DNA of 64,000 nt from Phycisphaerae bacterium. GTDB taxonomy: Bacteria; Planctomycetota; Phycisphaerae; UBA1845. A program made the translations under genes and the position numbers. Of the stretch, positions 14,217-24,839 are shown one piece after another. A model generated the notes under the pieces. It saw only the letters and a program-made list of their open reading frames with translations, made no database searches and was not told where the DNA came from. The stretch covers positions 19,216 to 83,215 of the forward strand of contig JAGFJJ010000032.1 of assembly GCA_024102815.1 (NCBI GenBank). Direction: 5' to 3'. Each line of letters starts with the position of its first letter. The stretch's first letter is position 1.

Positions 14217-14749
14217 ACCTTCAACACGCCAATGGTCTGGAACAGCCACTGGAAAACCAGGTCCACGATGAAGAGCAGGACCGCCAGAAGGAACGTAAAC
14301 AGGATGACCACTTTGGTCGAACCGATGATCTCGCGGCGCGTCGACCAGTTGACCTTCTTCATCTCGCCTTCGGTGGCGATTAGAAAATCGCTCGCGGGAC
14401 GGTTGGCAAAGACCACCCAATAGGTGAGGCCGAAAATGGCGGCCACGAAAAACATGGGTATGCCCATGGTGATGAGCATGTTCCACCAGTTGTCACCTTC
14501 AAAGCCGCGAAGCTGGCTCTGAAGCCAAATGCCTCCCCAGATCGCAAGGGCCATGACGGAAACGAGCGTGCCCACGCGGGTGGTGCGGCCTTGCTGAGGT
14601 TTGTACTGGCGAAACGCGTCGCTCAGGCCGCCGGCCCCTGCGGCAGCCGGCGGGCGCGACGAGGGCGCTTGCCCCGGGCCAGTGCGCCGCGAAGCATCGT
14701 CGCCCCCTTCTCGTGATCCCCCTCTTGCCGCCGCGTCAAACTGACTCAT
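14213..14749 (-). CDS. secE: Preprotein translocase subunit SecE
   Basis: SecE clamps SecY in the protein-conducting channel of the inner membrane. The 178-residue product has a Gly/Ala/Arg-rich cytoplasmic N-terminus (1-55), two hydrophobic spans at about 60-77 and 90-112, then the conserved core: the amphipathic helix with EMKKVNWSTRREI (about 128-140) and the last transmembrane helix. This three-span form resembles that of E. coli; most bacterial SecE proteins have one span and about 60-70 residues. It lies between tRNA-Trp and nusG, and its stop overlaps the nusG start. Confidence 0.95.
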   Translation of the reverse strand: MSQFDAAARGGSREGGDDASRRTGPGQAPSSRPPAAAGAGGLSDAFRQYKPQQGRTTRVGTLVSVMALAIWGGIWLQSQLRGFEGDNWWNMLITMGIPMFFVAAIFGLTYWVVFANRPASDFLIATEGEMKKVNWSTRREIIGSTKVVILFTFLLAVLLFIVDLVFQWLFQTIGVLKV

Positions 14750-14843
14750 ATCGACACTCTCACCTGAAACTCGAATGTTTCAAGAATCCGGCTCTGATAC
14801 GAACCGGCCGGCGGCCGGGAACCAGCGCGCCCGCCGCCACCTA

Positions 14844-14916
14844 CAGGAGCGGAGGGACTCGAACCCCCAACCGCCGGTTTTGGAAACCGGTGCTCTACCA
14901 ATTGAGCTACGCTCCT
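14844..14916 (-). tRNA. tRNA-Trp (anticodon CCA)
   Basis: The minus strand folds into a full cloverleaf: acceptor AGGAGCG/CGCTCCT, D arm with TAGCTCAATTGGTAGAGCA, anticodon stem CCGGT/ACCGG with loop TTCCAAA and anticodon CCA, T arm with GGTTCGAGT. The base after the acceptor is G, the discriminator expected for tRNA-Trp. CCA is not encoded. It lies between rpmG and secE, a common bacterial arrangement. Confidence 0.97.
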
Positions 14917-14949
14917 ACGCGCGCCGCCTCTTGCGGCGCGACAAGGAAC

Positions 14950-15117
14950 TTACTTCCGCTTGATCTTATGGACGGTACGCTTGCGCTCCCGTTTGCAGTA
15001 CTTCTTCAATTCGATCTTCGGCGTACCGCCCATGACGTTCACAGAGGTGCGGTAGTTGAGGTCGTCGCACTCTTTGCACTGCAGCCAGACCGATTCCCTT
15101 TTTGCCGCTTTTGCCAT
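14950..15117 (-). CDS. rpmG: 50S ribosomal protein L33
   Basis: This 55-residue basic protein starts MAKAAKRES and carries CKEC near residues 14-17 and the C-terminal KKYCKRERKRTVHKIKRK segment. L33 sits near the E site of the large subunit. Zinc-binding L33 forms have two CxxC pairs; here the first pair is intact but the second is reduced to a single cysteine, so full zinc binding is doubtful. It lies between tuf and tRNA-Trp, the usual tuf-rpmG-secE-nusG order. Confidence 0.93.
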   Translation of the reverse strand: MAKAAKRESVWLQCKECDDLNYRTSVNVMGGTPKIELKKYCKRERKRTVHKIKRK

Positions 15118-15163
15118 GATCGACGTACCTCAGAAACAGTCGTGAGCCAATCCGCAGTCTGCT

Positions 15164-16366
<1,203 letters not shown>

Positions 16367-16556
16367 CCAGAAGCATCCTCCACTCGCGCTGTCGGTCCCA
16401 CGTCCTGCCGGCCGTGTGCCGTGCCTTGCGCTTTTCGCGCCAAACTACTTGAATCTTCCTACAACCCGATTTCCAACAAATACCAACCGAGGCAATCTCC
16501 CGGCGTGCCCTCCGCTGCGGGACCTTCAAACGGTCCGGTGATCGGAAGGTGCCGAA

Positions 16557-16629
16557 AGCTGCTGACGGGAATCGAACCCGTGACCTCGTCCTTACCAAGG
16601 ACGCACTCTACCGGCTGAGCTACAGCAGC
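16557..16629 (-). tRNA. tRNA-Thr (anticodon GGT)
   Basis: The minus strand gives acceptor GCTGCTG/CAGCAGC, a D arm TAGCTCAGCCGGTAGAGT, anticodon stem CGTCC/GGACG with loop TTGGTAA and anticodon GGT, and a T arm with GGTTCGATT. It is the first transcribed element after the promoter at 16804-16831 and directly precedes tuf, as tRNA-Thr often does in bacteria. Confidence 0.97.
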
Positions 16630-17128
16630 GGCACATCGGCGCGGACCCGTGAGAATCGCATGACCGCCGCCGGCGAGGGAATTCCGCTGCGAGCGGACTC
16701 GCCTGAAAACGCCCGCCGTGGGCTCTCCGTGGCGCCTTGTCTGCGCAGCGGGAGTACCATCGACCGCCCGGCGAGACAGTCCGCACCTCTCAGAAGCCCG
16801 GCAAGTATACGGCCCGCGCATTGCTTGTCAAACCCAAACCAAGGCGTTGCGAACAGATTCCCGGCGTCCACTCAGCAGGGCGCGGATGGGCGCTGGAAGA
16901 CCGCTTCGAGGTGCGTCCATCTCACCCTTTCGAAGCCAGGGAGAGAGCATCTCCGTTGAGTTATCGGATTGGAACGGGCAGCGGCGGGATCGCCGGGAAT
17001 TCCGCTTGTCCAGCCGGACGGCGGGCAGTAGAGTGGCCGGTTCCATCCGAGGGGGCATTTCGGCCCCTCTTCCGACCCGCCCGACGGTCCCGGGTCGGCA
17101 AATTCCCAACGTAGGAGTCCGACGGCCG
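16630..17128. other. Intergenic region between divergent tRNA-Thr/tuf and the aldo/keto reductase
   Basis: About 500 nt without a convincing gene. The open frames crossing it lack homology and have no ribosome binding sites. The only clear element is the minus-strand promoter at 16804-16831. A GGAG at 17113-17116 serves the GTG start at 17129. Confidence 0.6.
16804..16831 (-). promoter_or_regulatory. Sigma70-type promoter for the tRNA-Thr-tuf-rpo operon
   Basis: On the minus strand TTGACA (16831-16826) is followed after 16 nt by TATACT (16809-16804), one mismatch from the TATAAT consensus. Transcription would start near 16797 and give a leader of about 170 nt before tRNA-Thr. It faces the whole minus-strand block and is the best promoter match in the window. 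Confidence 0.8.
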
Positions 17129-18082
17129 GTGGAACGACGAAGGCTCGGCAACAGCGGCATGGAGGTATCGGCCATCGGGCTGGGGACATGGGCCATGGGC
17201 GGCGCCGTGGAGTCCTGGGGTCATGTGGACGACCGGGAGTCCATTGCGGCGATCCACGAAGCGCTGGAATGCGGAATCAACCTAATCGATACAGCGCCGA
17301 TTTACGGTCTCGGGCACAGCGAAGAGATCGTGGGCAAGGCCACGCTGGGGCGGCGGAAGGACGTGTTTCTGGCCACGAAATGCGGCCTGTTGTTCCCGCG
17401 AAACCGGGAGGACGTCCCGGAGCGATGCCTGACCAAGGATTCGATTTTGCGGGAGTGCGACGCGAGCCTGCGCCGCCTGCGGACGGATGTCATCGACCTT
17501 TACCAATGTCACTGGCCCGACCCGAAGACGCCGATCCGCGAGACGATGGAGGCGATGGTATCGCTTCTTCACCTGGGGAAGATCCGGGCGATCGGCGTCT
17601 CGAATTTCAGCCTGGAACAGATTGCCGCAGCCCGGGAATTCGGTCCGGTGCACAGTCTTCAGCCGCCGTTTTCAATGCTGCACCTGCACGCAGCCAACGA
17701 TCTGCTTCCGTTCTGCAAGGAGCACGACATCGGGGTGCTGGCTTACAGCCCGCTGGCGAAGGGACTCCTTTCCGGGCGGTTTTCGCCGGAGACGCCACTT
17801 TCGGGCATCCGCAGTCGCGATCCGGAGTTTCTGGGCAGCCGGTTCCGGGGAAATCTGTTGCTGGTGGAGAAGCTCAAGGTGATTGCGGGAAGGTACGACC
17901 GAACCGTGACGCAACTGGTGCTGAACTGGACTGCGTATCATGATGGGGTGACGGCACCGATCGTCGGCGCGAAACTGGCCTCGCAGGTGAGCGAGGCATC
18001 GCAGAGCATCGGCTGGAAGCTGCGCGAGGAGGATCGCGCCGAGATTGATCGACTCGTTCGGGAGAACGGGCACGGGATTTAA
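17129..18082 (+). CDS. Aldo/keto reductase
   Basis: The 317-residue product is a NAD(P)H-dependent oxidoreductase of the aldo/keto reductase superfamily with a (beta/alpha)8 barrel. The catalytic tetrad is visible: Asp54 and Tyr59 in NLIDTAPIYG, Lys84 in LATKCG and His128 in YQCHWPDP. C-terminal VGAK and the arginine/asparagine region for the cofactor phosphate are present. GTG at 17129 is chosen because it gives normal family length, starts at the conserved RRLGNSGMEVS segment and has GGAG 12 nt upstream; the same frame is open much further upstream without homology. Its relatives act on small aldehydes or sugars; the substrate cannot be told. It is followed 15 nt later by a polysaccharide-copolymerase-like gene. 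Confidence 0.92.
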   Translation: MERRRLGNSGMEVSAIGLGTWAMGGAVESWGHVDDRESIAAIHEALECGINLIDTAPIYGLGHSEEIVGKATLGRRKDVFLATKCGLLFPRNREDVPERCLTKDSILRECDASLRRLRTDVIDLYQCHWPDPKTPIRETMEAMVSLLHLGKIRAIGVSNFSLEQIAAAREFGPVHSLQPPFSMLHLHAANDLLPFCKEHDIGVLAYSPLAKGLLSGRFSPETPLSGIRSRDPEFLGSRFRGNLLLVEKLKVIAGRYDRTVTQLVLNWTAYHDGVTAPIVGAKLASQVSEASQSIGWKLREEDRAEIDRLVRENGHGI

Positions 18083-18097
18083 GACGAGCTTCGCATC

Positions 18098-19963
18098 GTG
18101 AAAGACTCCGCACGGGAAACTTCGCCGCCGCGGCTGACCCTGGCTCACACCCGGGACGGGGAATCTGCAAACCAAGGGGGCGAGGTAAGGAGGGAAGCCG
18201 TTCGTGCATCGCGGCCTCGAGCGGCGCTGCGTGTTCTGGCGGCGGTGGTGCTCTCGCTCGCGGTGGGTGCGGTTGTCACGCTGTGGGGGCCGTTCGAATA
18301 CCTTTGTGGAGCGACGCTGGCCGTCACGCCCGATTCGCGAGGTGAGGAAGGCGCGGCCGATGGATCGTCGGGGGCTGTTCCGTCGGCTCGCGGCAGCTTT
18401 GCGGCACGGGAGCATCTGCGGCAGGTTTTCATGGATCACGCCTGGCGTCGGTTGGGTCCGAACCTGCCGGAATCGGGCGGATCGATGAAGGGCTGGTACG
18501 TGGAGACGACGGAATCCGGGGAACTGCAACTGGGGATTCGCACGACGAACCGGGAACTGGCCGTGGAGCAGGCACGGGGCGTCGCGGAGAGTTTTGTTCG
18601 GAGTATACGCGAGACGAGGGAAGCACAGCGGTCTACGCCGTCGGCGGGCGAGGCCGCCATCGGGGAGAGCGTGGATCAGCTTCAGCGGCGGCTGGCGTCG
18701 GTGGAGATGGGACTGGAGCAGACGCAGACATCCTTGCCCGAGGGCGATCCCACGGATGCGCAGAAGGCGCTGCTGGATCGCTGGAACAAAGCGATCGGAG
18801 ACTATCGCGCGGCGAAATCGGAGTTGAGCGCGGCGGCGCTCGAGGCAGCACGGCTTGGCCGATTGCCGATGCCGACGCAAGGCCTGCCCACAGGTGAGGA
18901 GCGAAAAGCGGCGCAGCTTGCGGATGAGGCGCTTCAACAGGATCTGCGCGAGCTCGGGGTGAATCTGGCCGAGCTGCGCAGGGAGTTGCTCGATGTCAGC
19001 GCGCGGTGCGCAGACTCCCTGACGAATCTCCGGGCGGCCGTGGGGCAACTCCTGCCGGCCGCGCAGCGTTTCGAGGAAGTGGCCAAGGCATCGGGGGTTA
19101 TGCGCGACAGTGGTTTCGGGGACGCGGTGAAGGCCTACGCCGGGGAGGTCGAGCGGTTCGCGGTGAACTTCCAGCAAGATCGCGAGGCCCTGGCGGGAGT
19201 TCCGGATGATCCGCTGCTTTCGCATGCCATCGAGACACATGAAGCCCTTCGCAGTGAGTCGAACCGATTCCTGTTTGAAAGCGGCAAGCGACTGAGCGAG
19301 GTCCGCAGCAGTATGCGCGAGGCGACGGAATCCGGGCCGGACGTCACGGCATTCCACATCAGTCAGTCGGACGTCGCGCGGGCTTTCCAGGTTCTTCAAC
19401 AGGAACATCATCGACTCGAGTTCGCGCTCGTCGGCTTCGAGCCGAGGGATAACTTTCGAATCGACAGCGCGGTGCGATCGGCCAAGGGGTTGCTGCGGCG
19501 CTGCCAGGATCGGATCGAGCGACTGGATGACGTGCTGTCGAAGAAAGCCCTGGAACGGGCGCGCAGCGAACACACGGCGCGGCTGGCGTCGGCCGAGCAC
19601 CGCGTGGAGACGCTGCGCGGGGAGGTGGATGCCGCGGTTGCAGAGTTGCTCGACATTCAGAGCGACATCAACGTGAATATCGGTGCGGCGCAGTCGTACC
19701 TGCGGTCGTCCCTTCGGGCGCAACTTCTGGAGGAGCAGGCCGGGACGGCTCGGGAAGATCTTGCCCGCCTGGGCTCGACGTTGACGCAACTGGAAAAGGA
19801 GCGACTGGCCTCGGCGACGGGGGCCGACGTCGAGTTGCTGCACTGCGGCGTGCTGGATGGGCCGGTCGATCTTCCGCGCCGATTGCAGCTCGGCGGGATC
19901 GCAGGCATCGCGGCACTCTTCGCGACGCTCGCCGGTCAGTGGCTGCTGCGCCGTCGGGTCTGA
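18098..19963 (+). CDS. Large coiled-coil membrane protein resembling Wzz-type polysaccharide copolymerases
   Basis: The 621-residue product has one hydrophobic span near residues 44-64, a long extracytoplasmic part dominated by Glu/Arg/Ala-rich helices with coiled-coil character (about 100-590), and a second span near 598-615 followed by a short RRR tail. Before the second span the sequence reads LDGPVDLPRR, like the proline motif that precedes TM2 in Wzz/PCP chain-length determinants. The N-in/C-in topology with a helical periplasmic hairpin fits that family, but no family signature is strong enough for a firm name. Start GTG 18098 is tentative. It lies between an aldo/keto reductase and a degenerate glycoside-hydrolase protein, which weakly supports a polysaccharide role. 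Confidence 0.55.
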   Translation: MKDSARETSPPRLTLAHTRDGESANQGGEVRREAVRASRPRAALRVLAAVVLSLAVGAVVTLWGPFEYLCGATLAVTPDSRGEEGAADGSSGAVPSARGSFAAREHLRQVFMDHAWRRLGPNLPESGGSMKGWYVETTESGELQLGIRTTNRELAVEQARGVAESFVRSIRETREAQRSTPSAGEAAIGESVDQLQRRLASVEMGLEQTQTSLPEGDPTDAQKALLDRWNKAIGDYRAAKSELSAAALEAARLGRLPMPTQGLPTGEERKAAQLADEALQQDLRELGVNLAELRRELLDVSARCADSLTNLRAAVGQLLPAAQRFEEVAKASGVMRDSGFGDAVKAYAGEVERFAVNFQQDREALAGVPDDPLLSHAIETHEALRSESNRFLFESGKRLSEVRSSMREATESGPDVTAFHISQSDVARAFQVLQQEHHRLEFALVGFEPRDNFRIDSAVRSAKGLLRRCQDRIERLDDVLSKKALERARSEHTARLASAEHRVETLRGEVDAAVAELLDIQSDINVNIGAAQSYLRSSLRAQLLEEQAGTAREDLARLGSTLTQLEKERLASATGADVELLHCGVLDGPVDLPRRLQLGGIAGIAALFATLAGQWLLRRRV

Positions 19964-20077
19964 TGGACTTCCCATCGTCACGCACGCAGGTGCTTCATTG
20001 ACGATCATGCTCGAACGGTTCTCAAGATCATGCGGCAACGTGCGGAGCATTCGAACGCCTACGGCGTTTGCGGGCTC

Positions 20078-20160
20078 GCGCAGGCTAGAGCCCGCGGCTC
20101 AGAAGAGAGCCCTGATGTCGGACGGCAACGAAGACCCGCGCAGGCTGAAGCCTGCGGCTC
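20078..20160. repeat. Two REP-like palindromic units 60 bp apart
   Basis: Unit 1 (20078-20100) and unit 2 (20138-20160) share the pattern GCGCAGGCT-GA-GCC-GCGGCTC and begin exactly 60 bp apart. Unit 2 contains the near-perfect palindrome GCAGGCTGAAGCCTGC (7-bp arms, 2-nt centre); unit 1 is a decayed form with two changes. Such extragenic palindromes are common in GC-rich genomes. Unit 2 lies within the first codons of the downstream gene (residues 8-16) if that gene starts at 20115. Confidence 0.55.
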
Positions 20161-21611
20161 GCAGTGGACAACGCCTATGGGCGGAGTGCCTCGTGGCCGT
20201 GCTCGTGATACTTCCGGTTACGGTTCGTGCCGGCGTCCCTGAAGGGGTCTCGCCTCCGACATGGGCCGTGGATGCGCGGTGGTATCGCATCGATGTACCA
20301 TGTCTCGATCGGAATACTCCGTCGGCGGCGGCGGAAGCCGGCGGCACCTCGGCCGAGCTTCGCAAGGCTCTTAGTCGCGCCCGCGAGCTCGAGTTCAACG
20401 CCGTAATCCTGTCGGGCGTACTCGTCCGCGCACCCGGTCCGGAGACGCCGGCCGGCTCACGACTACGCGCCAATCCCACTCTCTTTGACGCCGGCGCTGC
20501 TTCGCCACAATCTGACGAGTACCCGGACGGGTTCGCACCGGCAGAGCGCGCCCTGCTGGACGTGGTTCGCGAAGCACACCGGCTGGGGTTGCGCATCGTA
20601 TTCTCGCTGTCAGCGGGTCTTGCCATGGAGGGTCCGGATTCGGGCAATGCCGACGTTCTCGTGGCCGAGACGCGAACCTGGTTTGATCCGAACGGAGACG
20701 GTGATCCGAAGGACGGCGTTGACGGCTGGTTCTGGACCGACACCGCGAAGGTGCCGGATGAAACCTGGAAGGAATGGCACGCGGCGGTCAAGAAACTCAA
20801 CGTGGACGCCCTGCTCATTTCAGAAGACGATCGCAGCGGAGAATCGCCGGGCCTTCAAGGAATCTTCGACGGGCATGTCGAGCGCGGTATCGGGGCGGCC
20901 GTGAAGCAGTTGATCGTCGCGCGCGAAGAGGGCTTTACCCCGGTGGAATTCTGGAAAGCCCTCGAGGAGATGTCTTGCGATTCGGCGGCATCTCCAGCCT
21001 CTCTGCCCACGCTCGAACCAGGCGCGCAGGCCGATTTGGGGAAGTTGTTGCCGCGGATGCGCCTCGCGCTTGCGTTCCAATTCTTGTACAAACAGCCTCC
21101 CATGCTGATCCGCGGCTATGAATTCGGGAACTTCGAACGGCCGGCCGTTGGTTCCTGCCGAAGTGAATGGCGGCTCGGTCAGGGCGAAGAATCAGAAGGA
21201 GATGACTCTGCGGCACGGCAACGAATGGAATTCGCCCAGCTGGTCCATTTATTCAATACGCAGCGTGCAGAGCGTGAAATCCTCCGGCGCGGAGAGGTCC
21301 GGCCGATCTTGCTGAAAGAGAGCGATCACGTTCTGGCGTTCTCCCGATCGTTGAAGGGCAGGCAGATCATCGTCTTGATCAACTGCGGCGATCGCCCGAC
21401 CCGTGCCAAGCTGGATTTGAAAACGCCGCGACGCCTTCTGGGCATACTCACACCGCAACTGGTGACGCATCCGCAGGCAGCTCGACTTCCGGGCCGGGCG
21501 GCCGTTGCCGGCCGACTTCTGGTCATGGGAGCGCGACAATACACCGACAGGACCGGCGCTCTCGACCTGGCCCTGGACGCCATGAGCGTGCGGCTCGTGC
21601 TCGTGGATTAA
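20115..21611 (+). CDS. Secreted GH13-like (alpha-amylase family) protein lacking catalytic residues
   Basis: The product (498 residues from ATG 20115) has a hydrophobic signal-like segment near residues 21-38. The middle resembles neopullulanase/cyclomaltodextrinase GH13 enzymes: LLDVVREAHRLGLRIVF, then WFDPNGDGDPKDGVDGW and VPDETWKEWHAAVKKLN, and later PPMLIRGYEFGN corresponding to the usual PMIYYGDEIGM. The catalytic motifs are lost: the region I DVVFNH becomes FSLSAG, the nucleophile motif GWRLDVA becomes GWFWTDTA, and no NHDT region is found. It is probably a binding protein or pseudoenzyme. Upstream in-frame starts exist (20007), but ATG 20115 has GAAGAGAG upstream. It follows the copolymerase-like gene by 151 nt. 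Confidence 0.65.
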   Translation: MSDGNEDPRRLKPAARSGQRLWAECLVAVLVILPVTVRAGVPEGVSPPTWAVDARWYRIDVPCLDRNTPSAAAEAGGTSAELRKALSRARELEFNAVILSGVLVRAPGPETPAGSRLRANPTLFDAGAASPQSDEYPDGFAPAERALLDVVREAHRLGLRIVFSLSAGLAMEGPDSGNADVLVAETRTWFDPNGDGDPKDGVDGWFWTDTAKVPDETWKEWHAAVKKLNVDALLISEDDRSGESPGLQGIFDGHVERGIGAAVKQLIVAREEGFTPVEFWKALEEMSCDSAASPASLPTLEPGAQADLGKLLPRMRLALAFQFLYKQPPMLIRGYEFGNFERPAVGSCRSEWRLGQGEESEGDDSAARQRMEFAQLVHLFNTQRAEREILRRGEVRPILLKESDHVLAFSRSLKGRQIIVLINCGDRPTRAKLDLKTPRRLLGILTPQLVTHPQAARLPGRAAVAGRLLVMGARQYTDRTGALDLALDAMSVRLVLVD

Positions 21612-21689
21612 ATTCCGGAGACGGCGACGTTCTCGGGTTACGAATGCGGCCGACGAGATGCACTACGCACTCCGGGAAACCCCGTTTGT

Positions 21690-22220
21690 TTATTCACGCA
21701 TGGATTCGGCGCCGTCAAACGGCTCTTCTTCGTCGTCGCTGAAGCCAAAGATCTCCATCCATTCGCGGCGTTGATCCGGAGTCAGACCGGGGGGCTTCTC
21801 TGCTTCGGGCACCTGCTCCGGCGACCGAGGCGACTGTTCCCCAGAAAACAACTCTTGAACAAAAACCACCGCGTCGGTGTGGCGGGACCGTCGGGCGCGA
21901 GCCTCGTGGGCCACGCCTCCATCGCTCGTGACGACTCGAACGGAAGCGGGATGGCGTGCTTTCTTGAGCAACTCGACGATAACGTCGTCGGCCGAGACGG
22001 GGGAGCTGAAGCGCACCAGAATCCGACTTGAAGCCATCTGCTTGGACAGTCCGCCCCGGGGCACGGGACCATCGAACACGAGCGTCACGTCGTCGTCCCC
22101 GCGCCGGGCCCAGCGCTCGACAACCTTGACCATGGTCTCTCGTCCGACCAGAGGGATCGGCGCATGGGCGTGCATGGCGTGGAGGAGGTTGTTGCCGTCG
22201 ATGATGACGTGACCGGCCAC
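21690..22220 (-). CDS. YacP-like NYN-domain putative ribonuclease
   Basis: The 176-residue product begins VAGHVIIDGNNLLHAM, typical of NYN (PIN-like) nucleases related to YacP/Rae1, which cut RNA on the ribosome in Bacillus. Acidic positions expected for metal binding are visible in IIDGNN, LVFDGP, SADDVI and VVTSDGG. The C-terminal 45 residues form an acidic tail. GTG at 22220 is preferred: homology begins there and AAGGGA lies about 9 nt upstream; the frame is open to 22445 with unrelated sequence. It stands alone, convergent with the GH13-like gene. Confidence 0.82.
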   Translation of the reverse strand: MAGHVIIDGNNLLHAMHAHAPIPLVGRETMVKVVERWARRGDDDVTLVFDGPVPRGGLSKQMASSRILVRFSSPVSADDVIVELLKKARHPASVRVVTSDGGVAHEARARRSRHTDAVVFVQELFSGEQSPRSPEQVPEAEKPPGLTPDQRREWMEIFGFSDDEEEPFDGAESMRE

Positions 22221-22433
22221 GGACGAAGTCCCTTGTACGGAGGGCTCCAGTGAGCGACGAGGGCGTGGCCCCATCGCCCGGAGCTGACCCAAGTCGCCAT
22301 GAGGTACGGATGTGATTCTAGGACCAGCGAACGGACCCTGCCACGCCCACGGAGATCCGGACTGCAAATGAGGTCGCAGCGCAGGGCGGTCGCGTGGCGA
22401 ACTCCGATGAGGTCGTGGAGCAGTGGCCCGATC

Positions 22434-22461
22434 TTGCCAATCCAACCCGATCTGTTACTGT
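22434..22461 (+). promoter_or_regulatory. Candidate promoter for tRNA-Ala
   Basis: TTGCCA (22434-22439) and TACTGT (22456-22461) are spaced by 16 nt and lie 15 nt before the first base of tRNA-Ala, the expected distance for a short tRNA leader. The -10 match is moderate. Confidence 0.45.
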
Positions 22462-22475
22462 CGTTGCGTGCTCAG

Positions 22476-22548
22476 GGGGCCGTAGCTCAGTCGGGAGAGC
22501 GCCTGGTTTGCAACCAGGAGGTTGCCGGTTCGATCCCGGTCGGCTCCA
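22476..22548 (+). tRNA. tRNA-Ala (anticodon TGC)
   Basis: The cloverleaf is complete: acceptor GGGGCCG/CGGCTCC with the G3-U70 wobble pair that identifies alanine tRNAs, D arm TAGCTCAGTCGGGAGAGC, anticodon stem CCTGG/CCAGG with loop TTTGCAA, T arm with GGTTCGATC and discriminator A. It is outside any rRNA operon. Confidence 0.97.
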
Positions 22549-23117
22549 ATGCGTTTCTCGCCCAGGAATCCCCCCGCTTTCCAGATCATTATCCCGTCTT
22601 GATTGTCTCGAGTTTCATTCGACTTGTGCTGGGGCTGATACCCAGTGACCGGCTGGGATCCACTTGCATGACTGCGGAGACCATGGCTCTGCGAACGAGC
22701 GTAAACTCCTGCTTGAGGAGAGTACCGCCGATGGTCGAACGATCCGCCGGCACGTTCAGACTGTACCGACGAATACTCTCTTCCGCTCGCTTGTGGTTGA
22801 CAAGAAAGGACTCTGGCTGGCGGGCCACTTTCAGCACGAGATAACCTGGGGGCCGCACGTCTTGAGGAATGAGGGAATTCACCAACTATTCGTGCTGCGT
22901 CAGCCGAGATCGCGCGCTCCAATCTCGCCGTGATCCAAGCACCGGATAAACATGCCGCGACGGCCGGCACGTCCGACCGGCTGGTTTCCAACGGCGCAGC
23001 TAATACAATCAAAGGCGGCAAGCCGATCAGAACAGGGGACAGCCGAAATCGCCGGAGCGCGGGTATTCCCTGTTGTCGGGTCGTCCTGATCGAAATGCGC
23101 GGCCGGAGCCAAGCCCG
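22549..23117. other. Intergenic region between tRNA-Ala and the hybrid kinase
   Basis: About 570 nt without a confident gene. A minus-strand frame (22589-22885) has no recognisable similarity and only a TTG start. The plus strand holds a possible propeller-repeat remnant, listed separately. Confidence 0.5.
22664..22933 (+). pseudogene. Possible remnant of a beta-propeller repeat protein
   Basis: The plus-strand frame 22664-22933 ends with VVDKKGLWLAGHFQHEITWG and then HVLRNEGIHQLFVLR. This recalls single repeats of SBBP-type beta-propeller proteins (roughly D-x-x-GNVYVTG-F-x-G-x-DFG...DIFVAK). Only about one repeat is present, the start would be TTG with no good ribosome binding site, and a stop lies just upstream in frame. 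A chance match cannot be excluded. Confidence 0.22.
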
Positions 23118-24686
<1,569 letters not shown>

Positions 24687-24741
24687 CGCGGCGGCCGCTC
24701 CCCCGCGACTCCCTTCTTCGGCGCGCGCCGGTTCCCAGCCG

Positions 24742-24775
24742 ACGCCTGCGCGGCGTACAGGGTAAGGTTTTTTTT
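24742..24775 (+). terminator. Weak terminator-like element after the hybrid kinase
   Basis: ACGCC-TGCGC-GGCGT forms a 5-bp hairpin and a run of eight T follows 11 nt later. The separation of stem and T run is greater than usual, so termination is uncertain. Confidence 0.35.
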
Positions 24776-24799
24776 GGGGGAATCCGGCTTGGAATACGC

Positions 24800-24839
24800 T
24801 TGACAGCCGTCGCGGATTCATGTAACCTTATGGTTACAT
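24800..24839 (+). promoter_or_regulatory. Promoter with overlapping palindromic operator for the ArsR-type gene
   Basis: TTGACA (24800-24805) and TAACCT (24823-24828) are 17 nt apart. A perfect inverted repeat, ATGTAACC-TTAT-GGTTACAT (24820-24839), covers the -10 box and abuts the ATG at 24840. A dimeric ArsR-family repressor bound here would block its own promoter. Transcription would start around 24834-24836, so the message has almost no leader. Confidence 0.75.

Noticed and set aside
17672..20050. 792-codon minus-strand open frame
   Set aside because: Runs antisense to the aldo/keto reductase end and the copolymerase-like gene; arginine/leucine-rich text without motifs.
22589..22885. 98-codon minus-strand frame after tRNA-Ala
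   Set aside because: TTG start, no ribosome binding site and no similarity. Codon third positions are not GC-biased like the neighbouring genes.
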